NCBI GenBank assembly: GCA_046153875.1
Contig: JBJXFE010000013.1
Span: 62,001 to 126,000 of the forward strand
Direction of reading: 5' to 3'
DNA from: JBJXFE01 sp046153875
GTDB taxonomy: Bacteria; Planctomycetota; Phycisphaerae; Phycisphaerales; UBA1924
Length of the DNA: 64,000 nt
Shown: piece by piece, positions 60,428 to 64,000 of the stretch
Numbering within the stretch: the first letter of the stretch is position 1
Layout of the letters: each line of letters opens with the position of its first letter
The notes under the pieces: generated by a model
Told to the model about the DNA's origin: nothing
Seen by the model: the letters and a program-made list of their open reading frames with translations, nothing else
The model's database searches: none
Position numbers and translations under genes: made by a program

Positions 60428-61387
60428 TCACGGCTTGGCCTTGATCTCCTCGCCCCCGGCCGCGACGTTCTCCTTCGTGAACAGCCGCGTGCCGAGGATG
60501 ATGGTCTTGGGCACCTCGCCGAGCTTCCCGTCGGCGATCGCCAGGACGATGTCGATCGCCTGCTTCGCCCCGTTGGGGTACTCAAACGTCGCGTCGAGAA
60601 TGCCCGCCTTCACCGCGGCCACCCCCTCGTGCGGCAGGGCGTCCACGCCGACGAACATCATCTCCTTCTCGCGCCCCGCGTCCTTGGCGGCCTCGAACGC
60701 CCCGATCGCGGCGGGGTCGTTGTGCGCATAGACAAGCCGGATTGAACCCGGGCGGGGATTGCGGGCGAGCGCGGCCTGCATCTTCTCGCGCGCCTTGTCC
60801 TTCAGCCACTCCACGTCGGCGTCGTAGACGATCCGGATGTCTGTCCCCTTGATCGCCTCGCGGAACGGTTCGGTGCGCTCAACGGCCGGAGGGCTGGTGG
60901 AGAGCCCTTTGAGCTCGACGACCGTGCCCTTGCCCCCGAGTTGTTTCGTGACCCATGCGCCCACCTCGCGGGCGATCAGCCGGTTGTCTCCGCCGATGAA
61001 ACAGGTGTACTTGTCGCCGTTGACACGGCGGTCGAGCACAATCACGGGAATCCCGGCCTCGTACGCCTCGCCGACATTCAGCGTAAGGCTGACATCAAGC
61101 GGTGAGACGATGATCGCGTCCACCTTCGCCACGATGAACTCACGCAGGTGTGCCATCTGGCGAGCCCGGTCGTTCTGTGCGTCCTTCTGGATGAGCTTCA
61201 GCCGCGGGTGCGTCTCCGCCGCCGTTTTGATGTCCTTGTCCATCTGCTCTCGCCACGGCTCGGCGCGGTTGCACTGCGAATATCCGATCACGAACGGCCG
61301 GGACGCCGGCTGGTCCGCGGGGCGCGGCTGCGCGGCTGCGACGACGGTGAGCGAACTCAGACACAGGAACAGCGCGGCACGGAGCAT
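60428..61387 (-). CDS. Sugar ABC transporter substrate-binding protein (RbsB/YtfQ-like)
   Basis: The 319-residue periplasmic protein has a signal peptide (residues 1-19, ending VVAAAQ) and a type I periplasmic-binding fold. It shows IGYSQCNRAEPWREQM, LREFIVAKVDAIIVSP, GIPVIVLDRRV, FIGGDNRLIAREVGAW and VYAHNDPAAIGAFEAAKDAG. The SQxxxEPWR stretch is closest to galactofuranose/pentose binders such as YtfQ. ATG 61387 follows GGGAGGA, and TATGCT (61414-61419) may give its own promoter. It is the last gene of the importer, after the ATPase and permease. Confidence 0.9.
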   Translation of the reverse strand: MLRAALFLCLSSLTVVAAAQPRPADQPASRPFVIGYSQCNRAEPWREQMDKDIKTAAETHPRLKLIQKDAQNDRARQMAHLREFIVAKVDAIIVSPLDVSLTLNVGEAYEAGIPVIVLDRRVNGDKYTCFIGGDNRLIAREVGAWVTKQLGGKGTVVELKGLSTSPPAVERTEPFREAIKGTDIRIVYDADVEWLKDKAREKMQAALARNPRPGSIRLVYAHNDPAAIGAFEAAKDAGREKEMMFVGVDALPHEGVAAVKAGILDATFEYPNGAKQAIDIVLAIADGKLGEVPKTIILGTRLFTKENVAAGGEEIKAKP

Positions 61388-61429
61388 GGTCGTCCTCCCG
61401 TGGTGGTCCGCACAGCATACCGCGCCCCC

Positions 61430-62377
61430 TCACGGACGCCGGTACAGCCCCTGGGCCATGACCGCGAGCACGAGGATCGCCCCGGTGATCATCAACTGGA
61501 TCGGCGTGTCCACCGCGTTGAGGTCGAGAATCTTGCGCAGGTAGCCGATCGTCAACGCCCCGAGCACCGTCAGCACCACCCCGCCGCGACCGCCTGAGAG
61601 CGACGTCCCGCCCACCACCACCATCGCGATCGCGGTCAGTTCATACCCCACGCCGTCGTCGGGGTTCCCCTGGCGCACGGCCGCCGCGAAGAGCACCCCG
61701 GCCGTCCCCGCGAACGCCCCGCACAGCGTGTACACGAAGACCTTCGTCAACCGCACGGGCACGCCCGAGAGCCGCGCCGCCTCCTCGTTGTCCCCGATCG
61801 CGTAGACGTACCGCCCGATCCGCAGAACCCGGAGCACGACGAGCGTCAGCGCGATGCACGCGACGAAGACCAGCACGCCGTAGCGCAACTCGAAGCCGAG
61901 TACGTCGATGCGATGGTTGAGCGCTTCGATCAGCGGCGGATACGGGTACTTCGTGACGACCTTGCCCTCGGCGTAGAGCTTGGCCAGCCCGCGCGCAAGG
62001 GCCATCATCGCCAGCGTGGCGATGAACGGTTGGAGGCGCAGAAACGCCACGAGCGACCCCGAGGCGAGCCCCGCCAGCGCCCCCGCCCCGATCGCCGCCG
62101 GGATCGCCAGCCATCCGCTCAGTTCATGCTCCATCACGAACTTCGCAAAGACCACGCCGCAGAGCGCGACGACCGAGCCCACCGCCAGGTCGATGCCGCC
62201 GGTGAGAATCACCACCGTCATCCCGCAGGCGAGGATGCCATAGCCGGAGATCAGCCACAGCGCATCGGCGTGCGTGCGCGGATCAAAGAAGACGCCGCCG
62301 GCGTTGAACACCCCGCCCGCGAGCAGCACGACGACCAGCGCGAACAGGGCGAACAGAATGTCGCGCGACACCTTCAC
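61430..62377 (-). CDS. Sugar ABC transporter permease (RbsC/YtfT-like)
   Basis: The 315-residue inner-membrane protein has eight to ten hydrophobic segments. It contains the RbsC-family blocks GIDLAVGSVVALCGVVFA, LQPFIATLAMMALARGLA and GGTSLSGGRGGVVLTVLGAL. It forms the channel for a monosaccharide together with the flanking genes. The ATG at 62377 overlaps the ATPase stop as ATGA. The binding-protein gene follows after 42 bases, all leftward. Confidence 0.93.
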   Translation of the reverse strand: MKVSRDILFALFALVVVLLAGGVFNAGGVFFDPRTHADALWLISGYGILACGMTVVILTGGIDLAVGSVVALCGVVFAKFVMEHELSGWLAIPAAIGAGALAGLASGSLVAFLRLQPFIATLAMMALARGLAKLYAEGKVVTKYPYPPLIEALNHRIDVLGFELRYGVLVFVACIALTLVVLRVLRIGRYVYAIGDNEEAARLSGVPVRLTKVFVYTLCGAFAGTAGVLFAAAVRQGNPDDGVGYELTAIAMVVVGGTSLSGGRGGVVLTVLGALTIGYLRKILDLNAVDTPIQLMITGAILVLAVMAQGLYRRP

Positions 62378-64000
62378 GCCTCGCCCTCCGCGTCGGAATC
62401 GGCGGGCGCCGCCGACGCGGCACCGCCCAACGCCGCCGCGATGACCCGCTCCGGCGTAGCCTCAGCGCGCTCGAACCGGGCCGCGATCCGACCGCGATGC
62501 AGCACAACCACCCGATCCGACAGCCCGAGCAACTCGGGCAACGCGCTCGACGCGAGCAGCACCCCCGCCCCCCCGTCCGCCCAACCCTGGATCAACCGGT
62601 GAATCTCATGCTGGGCCCCGACGTCGACGCCGCGCGTCGGGTCGTCGAGCAGGTAGAGCATCGGCCGCGTCAGCGCCCACTTCCCCAGCGCGACCTTCTG
62701 CTGGTTGCCGCCCGACAGCGTCCCCACCGCCTGGGCCGACGACCGGCAGCGCACCGCGAACGCGCCGATCGTCCGCTCGGTGTCGGCGGCCTCGCGGCGT
62801 GCCCCGGCCACGGCCCACGCGCTCCCGCCGACGTGCGACGGAAGCGTCAGGTTCTCGCGGATGGACAGGCCCGGGCACAGCCCGTTGGTCTTCCGGTCGT
62901 TCGTCAGCAGCGCCAGCCCGCGCGTCATCGCGTAGGCGGGAGAGGACGGCTCATACACGCGCCCCTCGAGCGTGATCGCCCCGCGCGTCGCCCTCGCGCC
63001 CGCGGGCGGATCGCCGAAGAGCGTGTGGAACAGCGCCGACACGCCCGATCCTTGCAGACCGGCCACCCCAACGACTTCGCCGCGCCGGACCTCCAAGCTC
63101 ACGCCGTCGAGCACCGTCGTAGCCGCCGCGACCATCGTGAAGCCCGAGACGTTCAGCAGCGACTCCCCCCGCGACGCGGCCGGTACCGCACCCGACGCCG
63201 CCAGCGTCGACTCGCCCACCGCCCGCCCCACCATCGCGCGGACCAGTTCCTCCCGCGGCAGCTCGCCCGCCGCGCTCGTCACCACCCGCCGCCCGTCGCG
63301 CAGCACCGTGATGCGATCCGCCAGCCGGTAGATCTCCTCCATCCGGTGCGAGATGAAGACGATGCCCGCCGGGGCGGGCCCGGATTTCAACGCGCCGATG
63401 AGCCCGAACAGCCGCTCGGCGTCCGGCGCGGGCAGCGCGCTCGTCGGCTCGTCCATCACGATCACGCAGGCCCGCCCCGCCAGCGCCTTGGCGATCTCGA
63501 CGAGCTGCCGTTGTGCCAGAGACAGCGACCCGACCGTGCGCGCGGGATCGACCGCGAGCCCGACGCGCTCCAGCGCCCGGACGGCGGCCCGCCGCCGCGC
63601 CGCCTGATCGACCGGCGCGAACGGCCCGAGCCACGCCCCCAGCCGTCCCGCGGGACGCGCCGGTTCCCGCCCCAGCACCAGGTTGTCCTCGATGCTCATC
63701 GACGGTGCGAGCGACAGCTCCTGGTGGATGACCGCGACCCCCACACGGGCCGCATCCTGGGCCGAAGCGAACCGTACGCGCCGTCCAGCGATCTCGATCG
63801 TCCCGGCGTCGGGCGCGAGCACCCCGCCGAGGATCTTCACCAGCGTGGACTTCCCCGCCCCGTTCTCCCCCGCGAGCACGTGGACCTCACCGGCCCGCAG
63901 GTCGAACTCAACGCCGTCCAGCACGCGCTGCCCGGAGAACGACTTCACCACCCCGGCCATGAAGACCAGCGACGGCGACCCGGGTTGTTCAGGCGAGAGG
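62374..64000 (-). CDS. Sugar ABC transporter ATP-binding protein with two ATPase domains, 5' end outside the window
   Basis: This RbsA/XylG/YtfR-type protein fuses two ABC domains. Domain 1: Walker A GENGAGKST, signature-like LSLAQRQLVEIAKALA, Walker B CVIVMDEPTSA. Domain 2: a degenerate Walker A (GLQGSGVSALFHTLFG) as usual for the family, signature LSGGNQQKVALGKWAL and Walker B YLLDDPTRGVDVG. The first ATG in view (63960) falls inside the conserved first strand (SLVFMAGVVKSFSG), and the frame stays open to base 64000, so the real start is probably upstream of the window. It overlaps the permease start by 4 bases. Confidence 0.9.
   Translation of the reverse strand, partial: LSPEQPGSPSLVFMAGVVKSFSGQRVLDGVEFDLRAGEVHVLAGENGAGKSTLVKILGGVLAPDAGTIEIAGRRVRFASAQDAARVGVAVIHQELSLAPSMSIEDNLVLGREPARPAGRLGAWLGPFAPVDQAARRRAAVRALERVGLAVDPARTVGSLSLAQRQLVEIAKALAGRACVIVMDEPTSALPAPDAERLFGLIGALKSGPAPAGIVFISHRMEEIYRLADRITVLRDGRRVVTSAAGELPREELVRAMVGRAVGESTLAASGAVPAASRGESLLNVSGFTMVAAATTVLDGVSLEVRRGEVVGVAGLQGSGVSALFHTLFGDPPAGARATRGAITLEGRVYEPSSPAYAMTRGLALLTNDRKTNGLCPGLSIRENLTLPSHVGGSAWAVAGARREAADTERTIGAFAVRCRSSAQAVGTLSGGNQQKVALGKWALTRPMLYLLDDPTRGVDVGAQHEIHRLIQGWADGGAGVLLASSALPELLGLSDRVVVLHRGRIAARFERAEATPERVIAAALGGAASAAPADSDAEGEA

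Noticed and set aside
63958..63960. ATG 63960 as true start of the sugar ATPase
   Set aside because: The codon falls within the conserved first beta strand and the frame is open to the window end, so the start is likely outside.

Overview
The window looks like chromosomal DNA of a GC-rich planctomycete, most likely of the class Phycisphaerae. The main reasons are two secreted proteins ending in Cys-rich, dockerin-like tails (C-x-A-D-C-N...ADFGCFQ; 25719..27080 and 59690..60325), small membrane proteins carrying the C-x2-CGYD...CPECG zinc ribbon, a bacterial topoisomerase VI A subunit, and metal permeases fused to repressor domains as in the related Chlamydiae. No phage, insertion sequence or CRISPR array was seen. 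Almost all of the DNA is coding, and the assignment to a taxon is inference from gene content only.

Layout. 1-2.6 kb: 5'-truncated panC, a PilZ protein and gcvT. 2.6-8.6 kb: a manganese/zinc module with mntR divergent from a beta-barrel gene and a troABCD ABC importer whose two permeases both end in DtxR-like domains. 8.7-12.4 kb: an HtrA protease and a PDZ partner. 12.4-20.8 kb: tRNA-Ser, panD, a CYTH protein, ligA, a saccharopine-dehydrogenase-like enzyme, a prolyl oligopeptidase, a HAD phosphatase and acylphosphatase. 21.2-25.2 kb: dnaG-rpoD. 25.7-27.1 kb: a dockerin-tailed secreted protein. 27.2-33.4 kb: a leftward operon-like run of substrate-binding protein, permease, ATPase, hutH and hutU. 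33.6-39 kb: GNAT, proS, a helical lipoprotein pair and lysC. 39.1-41.9 kb: topoisomerase VI subunit A, a caspase-like protein, csrA and an Nfu protein. 41.9-46.6 kb: a HEAT/JAB-like protein, an M48 protease, dapF and GNAT. 46.6-54.4 kb: an arginine/ornithine catabolic set (M20 hydrolase, class III aminotransferase, astA, astD), three small membrane proteins, a REP-like element and an agmatinase/arginase-family enzyme. 54.5-59.5 kb: a TM/HTH protein, tilS, Xaa-Pro aminopeptidase, SCO1 and ctaB. 59.6-64 kb: tRNA-Arg, a second dockerin-tailed protein and an RbsABC-type sugar importer cut by the window edge.

How the parts work together. The tro genes probably import Mn(II) or Zn(II) under MntR, with a perfect 16-bp palindrome as the likely operator. 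HutH and HutU are the first two steps of histidine breakdown. AstA, AstD, the aminotransferase and the M20 hydrolase could turn ornithine into glutamate through succinylated intermediates, with the ureohydrolase possibly supplying ornithine, because AstB is absent. PanC and PanD, and LysC and DapF, are separate steps of CoA and lysine/diaminopimelate synthesis. CtaB and SCO1 serve cytochrome oxidase assembly. A recurring signal is a TANNNT hexamer 5-9 bases before many start codons that lack a Shine-Dalgarno sequence, which suggests that leaderless mRNAs are common here.
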